This document shows positions 20,264 through 29,648 of a stretch of DNA of 64,000 bases, one piece after another; the first letter of the stretch is position 1, and every line of letters begins with the position of its first letter. Both the position numbers and the translations under genes were made by a program. The notes beneath the pieces were generated by a model. It made no database searches. It had not been told where the DNA came from and worked only from the letters and a program-made list of their open reading frames with translations. Source of the DNA: Roseateles oligotrophus (lineage in GTDB: Bacteria > Pseudomonadota > Gammaproteobacteria > Burkholderiales > Burkholderiaceae_C); assembly GCF_025717515.1 (NCBI RefSeq), contig NZ_JAJIRN010000001.1:496001-560000 (forward strand), read 5' to 3'.

Positions 20264-21886
20264 TTACAGGCAGCCGGGCAACTTGAACGAGGCGATCCAG
20301 GTGTTCCAGTTGAAGGAACCCGAGGTCTTCATGTACTCGTTGGTGGCCCAGAGCGTGCAGTCGTCGCTATCCAGCGAGATCTGCGAGTAGTCACCCCAGC
20401 GCGTCAGGGTGCCGGTCTGAGAGCCGCTGCCGGCCTTCAGCACGGTCTCGTCTTTCAAGCTGCCGAGCGCATCGCTTGCGGCGCGGCTGGCCAAACGCAT
20501 TGAGGGATAGACATTGGCCGAGCTGCTGGAGGCGCTGTAGCTGAGCGCGATATTGCCGGCCTTGTCCTGCGCGATCGAGCTCATCCAGCGATGAATGCCG
20601 TCGGTGCCGCCAAAAGTGCCCTGCTGGAACAAGGTCGGGGCCACCGCATTGAGCGAGCGCAGCTCATACCAACGCAAGGCCGCCACGCTGGCGCGCTTGG
20701 TGCCGGCACTGACCGCGTGGCTGATCACCATCGAATCCCGGTCGGCGCGGTAGGCCGCCCGGAAGTTCAGGCGGTCGGCCAGCGAGTCCAGCTTGTTGCT
20801 GGTGCCCGGCTGGGTGATGCAATTGCCCCCGCTGCAGGCGCTGGTGTAGGACGCCACCGCAATCTTGGTCGGGCCGGACAGCACGGTGTTGGCCGGCGTC
20901 GCCCAATCGACCTTGAACTTCCACAGATTCAGCGCATTGGTGGCCTTGGCGACCACGAAGTTGGGCGTGCCGGCGGCCGGCATCGGGCCATCGGCATCGG
21001 CCGGCAGCGTCGAGCCATAGGTGGCGGCCAACTGGATGCACTGCTGCGTTGCAGGCTGCCCGGCCAGCATCTTGGCGCGGTCCATCGCGCAAACACGCGA
21101 GCCCTGGAAGGTGCTGGTGAACATATTGAAGCTGACGTAGTACGCGTCGGGCCAGACTGCCATTTTCGGGAAGTCATTGAACTGGTCGTACTTGAAGGCG
21201 TAACGGCTCCAAGCCCCGGTGGCATCGCTGGTCTGCGACACCGCCACACATTGCCAGTAGCCGGCGGCACCGCCCGGCACCGCAAACTGCGACACCACCC
21301 AGCGGCCGGCCGTCTTGTCGTACTGGACCACCGGGTCGCCATCGTTATAGGTCTCGCAAGCCCCGCCGAAACCGGCCCACAAGGTCTTGCCGTCGGCCGG
21401 GCCGTAGGTCTTGGCCTTGCTCGCTTTGTCAAAGATGACGAACGCGGTATTCACCCATTGGACGAATTGGGTCGCACCGACCGCACCGGTCGTGTCCGGC
21501 GGTGCCGAATTGACCGTCATGCCGTAAGCGCCATTGCCGGCGCCATCCATGCCGGTGTTGCTCGTCAAGGCCAGCGCCGCTGCCGTATTGCTCGCGCCAC
21601 TCTTGGCGCCGCGCCCGGTCATGCGGCTGATCAGCGGATCTTCGTCGAGCTCGGCCAATTCCTCGATCGGAATGCGGTGCTCGCGTACCGGCCGGCCCTT
21701 GCGGACGGTGGATGGCGCAATGACTTCCATATCGCGCAGGGGCGGCGACACGTCGTTGCGATCGGAGTGAACAATGAAATCGACCTTGCGGTGTTCGATT
21801 GCGTTGGCACTCTGGCCCTGCGCTTGCATGCCGATACCGGCGAGCAGCAGGGTTGCAGTCAAAGCGGGGAGGTGTCGCTTCATCAT
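20264..21886 (-). CDS. Large exported protein, probable beta-propeller, unknown function
   Basis: 540 residues from ATG 21886, preceded by AGGAA; signal peptide MMKRHLPALTATLLLAGIGM... ending near QGQS. A central PPDTTGAVGATQFVQWVNTA motif is followed by repeated strand-turn patterns with Asp/Trp (WAGFGGACETYNDGDPVVQY, RWVVSQFAV, DFPKMAVWPDAYYVSFNMF) that look like propeller blades. C-terminal ...IASFKLPGCL. I do not recognise the family beyond secreted propeller-like proteins. No catalytic motif seen. Alone on its strand between the terminator and the next gene. Confidence 0.75.
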   Translation of the reverse strand: MMKRHLPALTATLLLAGIGMQAQGQSANAIEHRKVDFIVHSDRNDVSPPLRDMEVIAPSTVRKGRPVREHRIPIEELAELDEDPLISRMTGRGAKSGASNTAAALALTSNTGMDGAGNGAYGMTVNSAPPDTTGAVGATQFVQWVNTAFVIFDKASKAKTYGPADGKTLWAGFGGACETYNDGDPVVQYDKTAGRWVVSQFAVPGGAAGYWQCVAVSQTSDATGAWSRYAFKYDQFNDFPKMAVWPDAYYVSFNMFTSTFQGSRVCAMDRAKMLAGQPATQQCIQLAATYGSTLPADADGPMPAAGTPNFVVAKATNALNLWKFKVDWATPANTVLSGPTKIAVASYTSACSGGNCITQPGTSNKLDSLADRLNFRAAYRADRDSMVISHAVSAGTKRASVAALRWYELRSLNAVAPTLFQQGTFGGTDGIHRWMSSIAQDKAGNIALSYSASSSSANVYPSMRLASRAASDALGSLKDETVLKAGSGSQTGTLTRWGDYSQISLDSDDCTLWATNEYMKTSGSFNWNTWIASFKLPGCL

Positions 21887-22023
21887 GATTTTTCCTAAGG
21901 GGATGGATGGACCTGTGAGGGGAGACATGACGGCCCGACCTGGCGCGGGAACCGGCACACCCCACCGTGCCTATCTTGCATCAATTAACGTCCGCGCGCA
22001 GCAGTCGCTTCCCCGCTTGACTT

Positions 22024-23088
22024 TCAAGCCCGCCTGCGTTGGCGTCGCCGGCGGGCAAACCAAAAGAACGCCAAACCGACCAGCAGGGCAGCCCCTGGCC
22101 ACCACCACCCACTGTCGTCCGCCGCCGCCCCGGCCGCCGCCGAAACTCCCTCTGCAAGGGGCGGGGGCTTGTCTGGGGCCAGTGCCGATGCGGGCGCCTG
22201 GGCGTCGGCGGCTGAGGCCGAGGCCGATCGCAGCGGGGCGAACTCGGCCGATATGGGCAAGACCTGCCCCTTGGCATCAAGCCATTGCCATCGGCCCTCG
22301 CGCCACACAAGCCTGGCCGCTGCTTGGCCGCCGCCGCCAACACGTTGCGCCAACTGCGGAAGGCTTTGCCCCGCCGTCAGTGACCAGATTTCGAGCGTGG
22401 CCGCATCACCTTGGCCGCGCCGCAAGCCCAAGGCGAGGCTGCCGTCCGGTGCTTGCTCAAAGGCTAGCGCTTCGGTCTCGCCGACGCCTTGATCGACCCA
22501 TAAGCCGCCGTCCGCAAAGCGGGTGTCGACCTGCCCGTCGGAATTCAGCCGCCATAGGCCGCTGCGCTCCTGGCCCTCGGCGTTGATGATCAAGCCGTTG
22601 ACCCAGGTTGAGCCATCCGGCGCGGGCAAGAGGTCAAGGGCGCGCGCCTGCATGGCCGCCGGTGCGGTGGCCGAGCGCCCTTGCTTGGCGTAAGTCGGGT
22701 CGAGCAGGCCTTGTGGCGTGAAGCGCATGACGACGGCCTGACCGCGCCCGTCCGGGCCCAGCGCCGCGCCTGCCACCCAGAGCCTGCCGATGCCATCGAG
22801 CCGCAAGGTAGCCGGCCCCTCGTTGTCGGGTCCGAGTCGAAACGCGGTCACGCCCTGCTGACCGAAAGCGGGATCGATGCTGCCGTCGGGGTAGATTCGT
22901 TCAAGCAGATAGCCGTCGCGCATCCGGAAGCTGTCTTGCATGATGCGCACCGTTTGGCCCTGTGCGGTGCTGGCCGTCCAAGCGGCAGCGGCGGCCAGGC
23001 CGGGCTGGCACAGCAGGGTCACTGCGAGCGGCATGAGCAGCATAAGCAGGACAAATCGCCAAGCGCCAAAGACAAAATCGGATCGCAT
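22024..23088 (-). CDS. Exported protein with delta-60-type repeats and C-terminal membrane anchor
   Basis: 354 residues. Signal segment 8-33. Three repeats of the delta-60 kind, each with an Asp-x-x-Phe/Tyr core: DGSIDPAFGQQG, QGLLDPTYAKQG, DGQVDTRFADGG. An Ala/Pro-rich linker follows (about 290-325). The end is DDSGWWWPGAALLVGLAFFW followed by a run of Arg, a hydrophobic helix with a basic tail like protein-sorting tails (GlyGly-CTERM type in layout, not in exact motif). So a surface or inner-membrane anchored propeller-like protein; function unknown. Confidence 0.72.
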   Translation of the reverse strand: MRSDFVFGAWRFVLLMLLMPLAVTLLCQPGLAAAAAWTASTAQGQTVRIMQDSFRMRDGYLLERIYPDGSIDPAFGQQGVTAFRLGPDNEGPATLRLDGIGRLWVAGAALGPDGRGQAVVMRFTPQGLLDPTYAKQGRSATAPAAMQARALDLLPAPDGSTWVNGLIINAEGQERSGLWRLNSDGQVDTRFADGGLWVDQGVGETEALAFEQAPDGSLALGLRRGQGDAATLEIWSLTAGQSLPQLAQRVGGGGQAAARLVWREGRWQWLDAKGQVLPISAEFAPLRSASASAADAQAPASALAPDKPPPLAEGVSAAAGAAADDSGWWWPGAALLVGLAFFWFARRRRQRRRA

Positions 23089-23159
23089 AAGTCTTCTTGG
23101 GGAAAACGGCTGAAGTGACTGGATCGGGCTCGGGATGCGAATGGGCGCTGCCGACTCGG

Positions 23160-24521
23160 CTAGCTCGCCTTTTGCAACTTGATCAGCGCAAACAATCCGC
23201 CGCCATCGGCGTTGCCGATCTCCAGTTGCCCACCCAGGCGTTGCACCGATTTTTCGACAATCGCCAGCCCCAGGCCGGCACCATTGGCGGCGGTGCGAGC
23301 AGCGTCACCGCGAAAGAAGGGCGTGGTCAGTTTGGCGAGCTTGTCCAACGGCACGCCGGGGCCAAAGTCGCGCACCAGCAAACACACCCAGGTTCCGCTC
23401 AAGCCTGCCGTCACTTCGACGCTGGCCGCGGCCTCGGGCGTGCGACCATAACGACGCGCGTTCTCAAACAGATTCAACAACACCCGGCCCAGCTCGGTGT
23501 CGTCGGCCCAGACCTTGAGGTCCGCAGCGACCGAGCTATGAATCCGAATCTGCTCCGGATCACGAAAGCCCTGCGCGGCCCGGTCGACCAATTCACCCAG
23601 CAGCAGCGGCTGCAGCTGCAGCTCGGACGGCCTGGCGTAGTCCATGAATTTGTGAATGATGGCGTCAAGCTGATCGATGTCTTGCGCCATGAATTGGCGT
23701 GCCTGCTCGTCGGGCACGCTCATCTCGGCTTCAAGACGCAAGCGGGCCAAAGGGGTGCGCAAATCGTGCGAGATGCCGGCCAGCATGACGGTGCGGTCTT
23801 CCTCCATCTTGGCCAACTCGCGCGCCATCCGGTTGAAGCCCATATTGACGTCGCGGATCTCGCTGGTACGGGTGCTCTCGTCCAGCACCGAGTCGTACTC
23901 GCCTTCGCGGATGCGGTGAGCGGCGAGGCTTAAATCGCGCAGCGGTTGATTTATCAGGCGGGTGATCGCCGCTGAGCCGAGCACGGTCGCGATCAAGGCG
24001 ATCAACAACCACCAACTATTCCCCGAGCTGGTGATGCTGAGAGGGCGCGCGCTGGTTTGCAGCCAGTAGGCGTCATCGCCGATGCTGAATCTCACCCAGA
24101 GGCCGGGCGCCCCGTTGACGCTGCGGGCGACCACCGTGTCGGGCCCGAGGCGACCGCGCAACTCGGCCGCCAGTTGTTTGGCGAAGCCTGTCGCGTCATA
24201 GGGTTGCCAGCGGTCATGGGCTTCGGCGACGCGCACTTGCACCGTCTCGCTGCGGGCCAATGAACTCAGGACGGCGACGCGGTTGATGCTGTCGGAATCG
24301 GACAGCGCGACGCGGCTGAGGTTGACCAGACCGGCCAGTTGCTGCGCGGATTCGAGCGCGCGCGGCTCGGCCTCCAGCACCTTGAAGGTTTGCTGCCATG
24401 CCAGCACGCCGCCGGCCAGCAGCAGGGCCAAAAGCGCAAAGGTGCGCCAGAACAGGTTGAGGGCGAGGTGGGGGCGTGGCACGGCTTTATTAGACTGGGC
24501 TTTGGCGGAGAACCCGCTCAA
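23160..24521 (-). CDS. envZ: EnvZ-type sensor histidine kinase
   Basis: 453 residues from a TTG at 24521; GTG 24482 is an alternative and neither has a good ribosome binding site. Two membrane helices (about 27-45 and 170-190) flank a periplasmic sensor, then HAMP (NQPLRDLSLAAHRIREGEYD), the H-box GISHDLRTPLARLRLE with the phosphorylated His, N-box LLNLFENARRYG, G1 DFGPGVP and G2 GAGLGLAIVEK. Partner of the response regulator immediately upstream. The Bordetella homologues are called RisS/RisA. The last 14 codons are duplicated as the tail of the pseudogene at 18773. Confidence 0.92.
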   Translation of the reverse strand: MSGFSAKAQSNKAVPRPHLALNLFWRTFALLALLLAGGVLAWQQTFKVLEAEPRALESAQQLAGLVNLSRVALSDSDSINRVAVLSSLARSETVQVRVAEAHDRWQPYDATGFAKQLAAELRGRLGPDTVVARSVNGAPGLWVRFSIGDDAYWLQTSARPLSITSSGNSWWLLIALIATVLGSAAITRLINQPLRDLSLAAHRIREGEYDSVLDESTRTSEIRDVNMGFNRMARELAKMEEDRTVMLAGISHDLRTPLARLRLEAEMSVPDEQARQFMAQDIDQLDAIIHKFMDYARPSELQLQPLLLGELVDRAAQGFRDPEQIRIHSSVAADLKVWADDTELGRVLLNLFENARRYGRTPEAAASVEVTAGLSGTWVCLLVRDFGPGVPLDKLAKLTTPFFRGDAARTAANGAGLGLAIVEKSVQRLGGQLEIGNADGGGLFALIKLQKAS

Positions 24522-24527
24522 ACGGTT

Positions 24528-24566
24528 GGGGTCAGAGCTACTCGCTGCGCTCGGGCGGTCTGACCC
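24528..24566. repeat. REP-like hairpin between ompR and envZ
   Basis: GGGTCAGA...TCTGACCC perfect 8-bp arms with a GC-rich inner part (ACTCGCTGCGCTCGGG), filling most of the 54-bp gap between the two cotranscribed genes. Could modulate the kinase-to-regulator ratio by stopping or protecting part of the transcript. Confidence 0.55.
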
Positions 24567-24575
24567 ACCAAGGCA

Positions 24576-25313
24576 TTAGCTTTCGTCCGGCACAAACACA
24601 TAACCAACGCCCCAGACGGTCTGGATGTAGCGCGGCTGGGCCGGGTCGGTCTCCAGCAGCTTGCGCAGGCGCGAGATTTGCACATCGAGGCTGCGGTCGA
24701 AGGGCTCGAAGTCGCGGCCGCGCGCGAGTTGCGCCAGCTTGTCGCGGGTCAGCGGCTGGCGCGGGTGGCGCACCAGCGCCTTCAGCATCGAGAACTCGCC
24801 GGTCGTCAAGGGCAGCGCCTCGCCGCCGCGCGATAGACGGCGCAGCGCGAGATCGAACTCAAACGGACCGAAGTTGACCGTCATCGGCTCCTTGGTCGGC
24901 GCGCCCGGGGCCTCCATCACCGGTCGGCGGCGCAGCACCGCATTGATGCGGGCCAGCAATTCGCGCGGGTTGAAAGGCTTGGACAAATAGTCATCGGCGC
25001 CGACCTCGAGACCGACGATGCGGTCGACGTCTTCGACCTTGGCCGTCAGCATGATGATGGGCGTGAGGTCATTGCCGGCACGCAGGCGGCGGCAGATGGT
25101 CAGGCCGTCTTCGCCCGGCAGCATCAGGTCGAGCACGATCAGATCGACGGTCTCGCGGCTCAAATGCTTGTTGAGCGCGCGGCCGTCTTCGGCCAGCAAT
25201 ACTTCAAAGCCTTCCTGGGTCAGGTAGCGGCGCAGCAGATCGCGGATCCGGGCGTCGTCGTCGACCACCAAGATTCGGTTGGGCCTTGTGGGGGGCGTGC
25301 TGGTCATGGCCAT
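24576..25313 (-). CDS. ompR: OmpR-type response regulator
   Basis: 245 residues. Receiver domain 14-125 with acidic pocket DDD, phospho-acceptor Asp in VLDLMLPGEDG, Thr in MLTAK and Lys in LSKPFNP. Winged-helix DNA-binding domain about 150-243 (GEFSMLKALVRHP, RSLDVQISRLRKLLE, IQTVWGVGYVF). First gene of the ompR-envZ operon; start ATG 25313 or 25307. 186 bp separate it from the divergent SIMPL-domain gene, enough for two promoters. Confidence 0.95.
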   Translation of the reverse strand: MAMTSTPPTRPNRILVVDDDARIRDLLRRYLTQEGFEVLLAEDGRALNKHLSRETVDLIVLDLMLPGEDGLTICRRLRAGNDLTPIIMLTAKVEDVDRIVGLEVGADDYLSKPFNPRELLARINAVLRRRPVMEAPGAPTKEPMTVNFGPFEFDLALRRLSRGGEALPLTTGEFSMLKALVRHPRQPLTRDKLAQLARGRDFEPFDRSLDVQISRLRKLLETDPAQPRYIQTVWGVGYVFVPDES

Positions 25314-25499
25314 GTGTCCGGGGTTGTAACAGGGTTATTGTCAGCGTCTTTTGCAGACTTTGATTGCCGCCCAGACGGGTCGTTACAGTTCATTAACATC
25401 TTTGGCCTGACCGTGGCTGATTTCGTGCAATGCTGCGCGCCCGGTCAACCGCTTTTCGCTGGCGGACGCTTGTGGAGTGTCAATCAAATTTGGAGTGTC

Positions 25500-26198
25500 A
25501 TGAAAACAGTCATTTGTCTTAGCTTGCTGTCCATTGCCGGTGCGGTCTGTGCTGCCGATACCATGCCCCGAGACAGGCTGAATTTAACGGCCGGGGCCAG
25601 CGTGGAAGTAACACGTGATGTTCTCGGTATCGCTTTCTCGACCACCAAGGAGGGCGGCGACGCGGCCTCGGTGCAGGCGCAATTGAAACAGGCGCTCGAC
25701 ACCGCCTTGGCCGAAGCCCGCAAGATCGCCAAACCGGGTCAGGTGGAGGTGCAGACCGGCAATTTTTCTCTGTACCCGCGCTATGCCCCCAAGGGCGGCA
25801 TCAACGGTTGGCAGGGCACGGCCGAGTTGCTGGTGGAGGGCAAGGACGCGGCCGCGATCGCACAGTTGACCGGCCGCATCAGCAGCATGAGCATTGCCCG
25901 GGTCGGCTATAGCCTGTCAAAAGATCAGCGTGAAAAGGTTGAGGCCGAGGTGGTGGTGCAGGCGATTGCGCGCTACAAGGCGCGCGCGGCCGACTACGCC
26001 AAGCAGTTCGGCTATAACGGCTACTCGATTGGCGAGGTTTCGGTCAGCAGTTCGGAGCCGGGCAATATGCCCATGGCTGCGCCGCAGATGCGCTTCAAGG
26101 GTATGGCCGCGTCTGCCGACGAGGCCTTGCCGGTCGAAGCCGGCAAAGCTACGGTCAGCGTGACGGTCAGCGGTTCGGTGCTGATGACGGCGCGTTAA
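25500..26198 (+). CDS. SIMPL-domain (DUF541) periplasmic protein
   Basis: 232 residues from ATG 25500 (signal peptide ending VCAAD). The DUF541/SIMPL pattern is visible: LNLTAGASVEVTRDVLGIAF, long helices with VQAQLKQALDTALAEARK, NFSLYPRY, and GWQGTAELLVEG, then VSVTVSGSVLMTAR at the end. Family members are periplasmic or membrane-linked proteins of unclear role, some tied to oxidative stress. The 10-mer TGGAGTGTCA occurs twice right at the start, the second containing the initiation codon's A. Confidence 0.82.
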   Translation: MKTVICLSLLSIAGAVCAADTMPRDRLNLTAGASVEVTRDVLGIAFSTTKEGGDAASVQAQLKQALDTALAEARKIAKPGQVEVQTGNFSLYPRYAPKGGINGWQGTAELLVEGKDAAAIAQLTGRISSMSIARVGYSLSKDQREKVEAEVVVQAIARYKARAADYAKQFGYNGYSIGEVSVSSSEPGNMPMAAPQMRFKGMAASADEALPVEAGKATVSVTVSGSVLMTAR

Positions 26199-26283
26199 TT
26201 TGCCGAGCTGGCGCTGTTTCGGCTTGAGCTCTGTTCGCGATCCGCTCGGGCTTGCTAGGATGAGCCAAAGAGAGGCTTGGAAC

Positions 26284-27174
26284 ATGATTGAACCGCGATT
26301 GAAGTATGTGCAATGCCTGGGGGCGTCGGGCCTGCGCCGGATGGCTTATTGGGAATGGGCTTGCACCGGCATTGATCAGCCCGCGCAGGCGCCGGTGCTC
26401 GTTTGCGTCCACGGCTTGACGCGTCAAGGGCGCGATTTCGATACGCTGGCTCGGCGCATGAGCGAGCGCTACCGCGTGATCTGCCCGGATGTGGCCGGGC
26501 GCGGGCGCTCCGACTGGCTATCCAACCCGGCTGGCTACCAGATCCCCAGTTACGTCGCCGATATGGTGACCCTGCTGGCGCGACTGGATGTGGAGCAAGT
26601 GGACTGGGTTGGCACCTCGATGGGCGGCCTGATCGGCATGGGTTTGGCGGGCTTGCCCGCAAGGCCGGCCGGCCTGGTGCGCCGCATGGTGTTGAATGAT
26701 GTGGGCCCCGAGCTCGGCTTCGAGGCCTTGCAGCGCATCGGCGCTTATCTGGGTCAGAACATGGAGTTCGACTCGGTCGAGCAGGGCTCGGCCTACCTGG
26801 CCAGCATTTCGCCAGGCTTTGGCCCGCACAGCGCTGAGCAATGGGCGGCGCTGTCGGCGCCGATGTTCAAGTGCACCGAACAAGGCGTCAGCCTGCATTA
26901 CGACCCCAAGCTGGCGCTGCCGTTTGCGCAGGTCTCGCGCGAGGCCGCGCAGGTCGGAACGGCCGCGTTGTGGCAGGTCTATGACAGCTTGTCTTGCCCG
27001 ACCTTGCTGCTGCGCGGCGCCGACTCCGACCTGCTCTCGAGCGAGACCGCGCAGGCGATGACGCAGCGTGGGCCGCGAGCGCGGCTGCATGAATTTGCCG
27101 GCGTCGGCCATGCGCCGACCTTGGTGCAGGACGATCAGATCGCGGTCGTGCGGGAGTTTCTTGGAGCTGTATGA
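26284..27174 (+). CDS. Alpha/beta-fold hydrolase
   Basis: 296 residues. Oxyanion loop VCVHGLTRQGRDF, nucleophile elbow GTSMGG, acid likely in RGADSDLLS and catalytic His in GVGHAPTL. Substrate unknown. ATG 26284 is preceded by GAGAGG at good spacing; ATG 26260 is possible. The stop overlaps the relA start by 4 bases (ATGA), so the two are translationally coupled. Confidence 0.86.
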   Translation: MIEPRLKYVQCLGASGLRRMAYWEWACTGIDQPAQAPVLVCVHGLTRQGRDFDTLARRMSERYRVICPDVAGRGRSDWLSNPAGYQIPSYVADMVTLLARLDVEQVDWVGTSMGGLIGMGLAGLPARPAGLVRRMVLNDVGPELGFEALQRIGAYLGQNMEFDSVEQGSAYLASISPGFGPHSAEQWAALSAPMFKCTEQGVSLHYDPKLALPFAQVSREAAQVGTAALWQVYDSLSCPTLLLRGADSDLLSSETAQAMTQRGPRARLHEFAGVGHAPTLVQDDQIAVVREFLGAV

Positions 27175-29459
27175 AAACGGGATTGATGGCCGGGCAGGAG
27201 CAGTCGGCCGCTATTGTCAGTTTGCTGGAGGTGGCGCCGGCGCTTGAGTTCGCGCCGGTGGGCGGGGCGGCGACTAGCATCGTTCCCTTGGACGCGGTGG
27301 CGCGAGCGCGTGCCTTTGCCGAGCCCTTGTTGGCCGGGCAGCCGCTGGATACCGGCGAAGACGCGCTGGTGCATGCGGACGGTGTGGCCGCGATTCTGGC
27401 CGGCATTGGCGCTGCGCCGGCCATGCAGGCGGCCTCTTATCTGGTCTATGCGGCCGATTTTTTGAACAAGCCCGAGGAACTCGTCACCAAGGCTTTTGGC
27501 GAATCCTATGCCAGCCTGGTGATGCACACGCGCCGCTTGGTGCAGATCCAGCGCGCCGCCCGCGAGGCGCAGGTCGAAGCGGCGGCGCGAGCCGAGCAGA
27601 CCGAGCGGGTTCGCAAGATGTTGTTGGCCTTCTCGCGTGACCTGCGAGTGGTGCTCTTGCGCCTGGCTTCCCGCCTGCAGACCCTGCGTTTTTTCGCCTT
27701 GTCAAAGCTGGCTTGCCCGACGGACTTGGCGGCCGAGTCGCAGCAGGTGTTTGCGCCGCTCGCCAATCGCCTGGGCATTTGGCAGATCAAATGGGAGCTG
27801 GAGGATTTGTCCTTTCGCTTCCTGCAGCCGCAGGCCTACCGGGACATCGCGCGGGCGCTGGATGAAACGCGGGTTGGCCGCGAGCAAAGCGTTGAAGCGG
27901 CGCGCTCGTCGCTGCAAGCCGATTTGCTGGCCCATGGTATAGCGGCTCAGGTGCAGGGCCGGCCCAAGCATCTCTACAGCATTCACAAGAAGATGCAGGG
28001 CAAGCGGCTGGAGCTGGAGCGGGTGTTCGACTTGCGCGCCTTGCGCGTGGTGGTGCCCGCTGTGGCGGACTGTTATGCGGTATTGAGCCGCTTGCATGAG
28101 TTGTACACGCCGGTGGATGGCGAGTTTGATGACTACATCGCCCGCCCCAAGCCGAATGGTTATCAATCGCTGCACACGGTGGTGCTGGGCGCCGACGGGC
28201 GCGCGATGGAGGTGCAGATTCGGACGGCCGCCATGCATGAGCATGCCGAGCATGGTGTAGCGGCGCACTGGGCCTACAAGGAGGCCGGCGCGCGCGGCTA
28301 TGCAGGTGTCAGCGCGGCGGGCGACTTTGAGGAGCAGGTGGCCCAAGCTCGCAAGGCGGTCTTGCGCCAACTGCTGGCCTGGGAGCGCGATTTCGTCGAG
28401 GGCGAGGCCCATGCGGTGTTCGATGACCGCATCTATGTGTTCACGCCGCAGGCCTCGATTGTCGAATTGACTGCCGGCGCGACGCCGGTGGATTTCGCCT
28501 ACGCCGTGCACACCGATCTCGGTCATCGCTGCCGTGGCGCCAAGGTCGACGGCGCGATGGTGCCGCTGAACACCGCGCTGAAGAGTGGGCAGACGGTTGA
28601 GGTGACGGCCGTCAAGGAGGGCGGCCCTTCGCTGGATTGGCTCAATGTCGAACTGGGCTATTTGCAAAGCTCGCGCTCGCGCACCAAGGCGCGGGCCTGG
28701 TTCAATGCGATGGCGCAGCGCCAGACCGTCGCACGCGGCCGCGAGGCGGTCGAGAAGTTGTTGCAGCGCGAAGGCAAGACGGCGGTCAAACTCGAAGACC
28801 TGGCAGCCAGGCTTGGCTTCAAGGGCGCCGATGCCTTGTTCGAGGTGGTGGGCAAGGACGAATATTCGCTGCGCAATATCGAGTTGCTGCTGCGCCCGCC
28901 GGTGCCCGAACCCGATGGCGACGAGTTGCTGGCGCAGCGGCGCAGCAAGGCCGGCGCCACGGCGCCGCGCGGTGGTGTGCTGGTGGTGGGGGTTGATTCT
29001 CTTTTGACCAATTTGGCGCGCTGCTGTCGGCCTGCGCCGCCCGATGCGATTGGCGGTTACGTGACGCGCGGCAAGGGCGTGGCAATTCATCGCGCTGACT
29101 GCAGCAACTTCAGGCAGATGGCGGCCTTGGCAGGCGAGCGAGTGATCGAGGTGGAGTGGGGCGGGCGCCCCGGCGTGCTCGACGCCAAGGGGCGTGGTGC
29201 TGCGCAATATCCGGTCGATGTGATCGTCGAGTCGAGTGAGCGACAGGGTTTGCTGCGCGACGTGCTGGAGGTCTTTTCCAAGGAGAAGATGAATGTGGTG
29301 GCCGTCAACACGCAGGCGCTCAAGAGCTCGGTGAGGGCGGCGCGCAGCGACACCACCTGGACCAATTTCACCGTCGAAGTGGCGGATTCAGGGCGTTTGG
29401 CCCAGGTCTTGCGTCATGTGGCGACGGTGAGCGGCGTGCGTTCGGCCAGAAGAAAATGA
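27171..29459 (+). CDS. relA: RelA-type (p)ppGpp synthetase
   Basis: 762 residues. The N-terminal hydrolase-like domain is degenerate: the family's HD metal motif is absent (VYAADF at the place), as in monofunctional RelA. The synthetase domain is intact: GRPKHLYSIHKKM, the DLRALRVVV strand, and EFDDYIARPKPNGYQSLHTVV. Then the TGS domain (RIYVFTPQASIVELTAGATP), the Cys-containing zinc-finger region (NLARCCRPAPPDAIGGY) and a C-terminal ACT domain (LLRDVLEVFSKEKMNVVAVN). Makes the starvation alarmone on ribosomes. Stop 60 bases before the tRNA gene. Confidence 0.94.
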   Translation: MKTGLMAGQEQSAAIVSLLEVAPALEFAPVGGAATSIVPLDAVARARAFAEPLLAGQPLDTGEDALVHADGVAAILAGIGAAPAMQAASYLVYAADFLNKPEELVTKAFGESYASLVMHTRRLVQIQRAAREAQVEAAARAEQTERVRKMLLAFSRDLRVVLLRLASRLQTLRFFALSKLACPTDLAAESQQVFAPLANRLGIWQIKWELEDLSFRFLQPQAYRDIARALDETRVGREQSVEAARSSLQADLLAHGIAAQVQGRPKHLYSIHKKMQGKRLELERVFDLRALRVVVPAVADCYAVLSRLHELYTPVDGEFDDYIARPKPNGYQSLHTVVLGADGRAMEVQIRTAAMHEHAEHGVAAHWAYKEAGARGYAGVSAAGDFEEQVAQARKAVLRQLLAWERDFVEGEAHAVFDDRIYVFTPQASIVELTAGATPVDFAYAVHTDLGHRCRGAKVDGAMVPLNTALKSGQTVEVTAVKEGGPSLDWLNVELGYLQSSRSRTKARAWFNAMAQRQTVARGREAVEKLLQREGKTAVKLEDLAARLGFKGADALFEVVGKDEYSLRNIELLLRPPVPEPDGDELLAQRRSKAGATAPRGGVLVVGVDSLLTNLARCCRPAPPDAIGGYVTRGKGVAIHRADCSNFRQMAALAGERVIEVEWGGRPGVLDAKGRGAAQYPVDVIVESSERQGLLRDVLEVFSKEKMNVVAVNTQALKSSVRAARSDTTWTNFTVEVADSGRLAQVLRHVATVSGVRSARRK

Positions 29460-29519
29460 ACTTGATTTGCAAATAGTCTTGCACAGCCCCGAAAAGCGGG
29501 CTATACTGCGAAGCTCTTG

Positions 29520-29596
29520 AGGCGCGTAGCTCAGCTGGTTAGAGCACCACCTTGACATGGTGGGGGTCGTTGGTTCGAGTCCAATCGCGCCTACCA
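29520..29596 (+). tRNA. tRNA-Val (anticodon GAC)
   Basis: 77 nt, CCA encoded. Acceptor AGGCGCG/CGCGCCT, D arm AGCTCAGCTGGTTAGAGC, anticodon stem CCACC/GGTGG with loop TTGACAT (GAC), T arm GTTGGTTCGAGTCCAAT. All arms pair fully. It marks the border between chromosomal backbone and the conjugative element and is the likely integration target. Confidence 0.96.
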
Positions 29597-29613
29597 AAAT
29601 TGGTAGGAAAATC

Positions 29614-29648
29614 AAGCACTTAGCGGAAACGCTAGGTGCTTTTTTTTC
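29614..29648 (+). terminator. Rho-independent terminator after tRNA-Val
   Basis: AAGCACTTAGCG-GAAA-CGCTAGGTGCTT followed by a run of T. Classic GNRA-type loop and long U tract. Confidence 0.9.

Noticed and set aside
20591-21898. 435-codon + strand frame
   Set aside because: Antisense to the exported propeller-like protein, which has a signal peptide and ribosome binding site.
27702-29207. 501-codon - strand frame
   Set aside because: Antisense shadow of relA.
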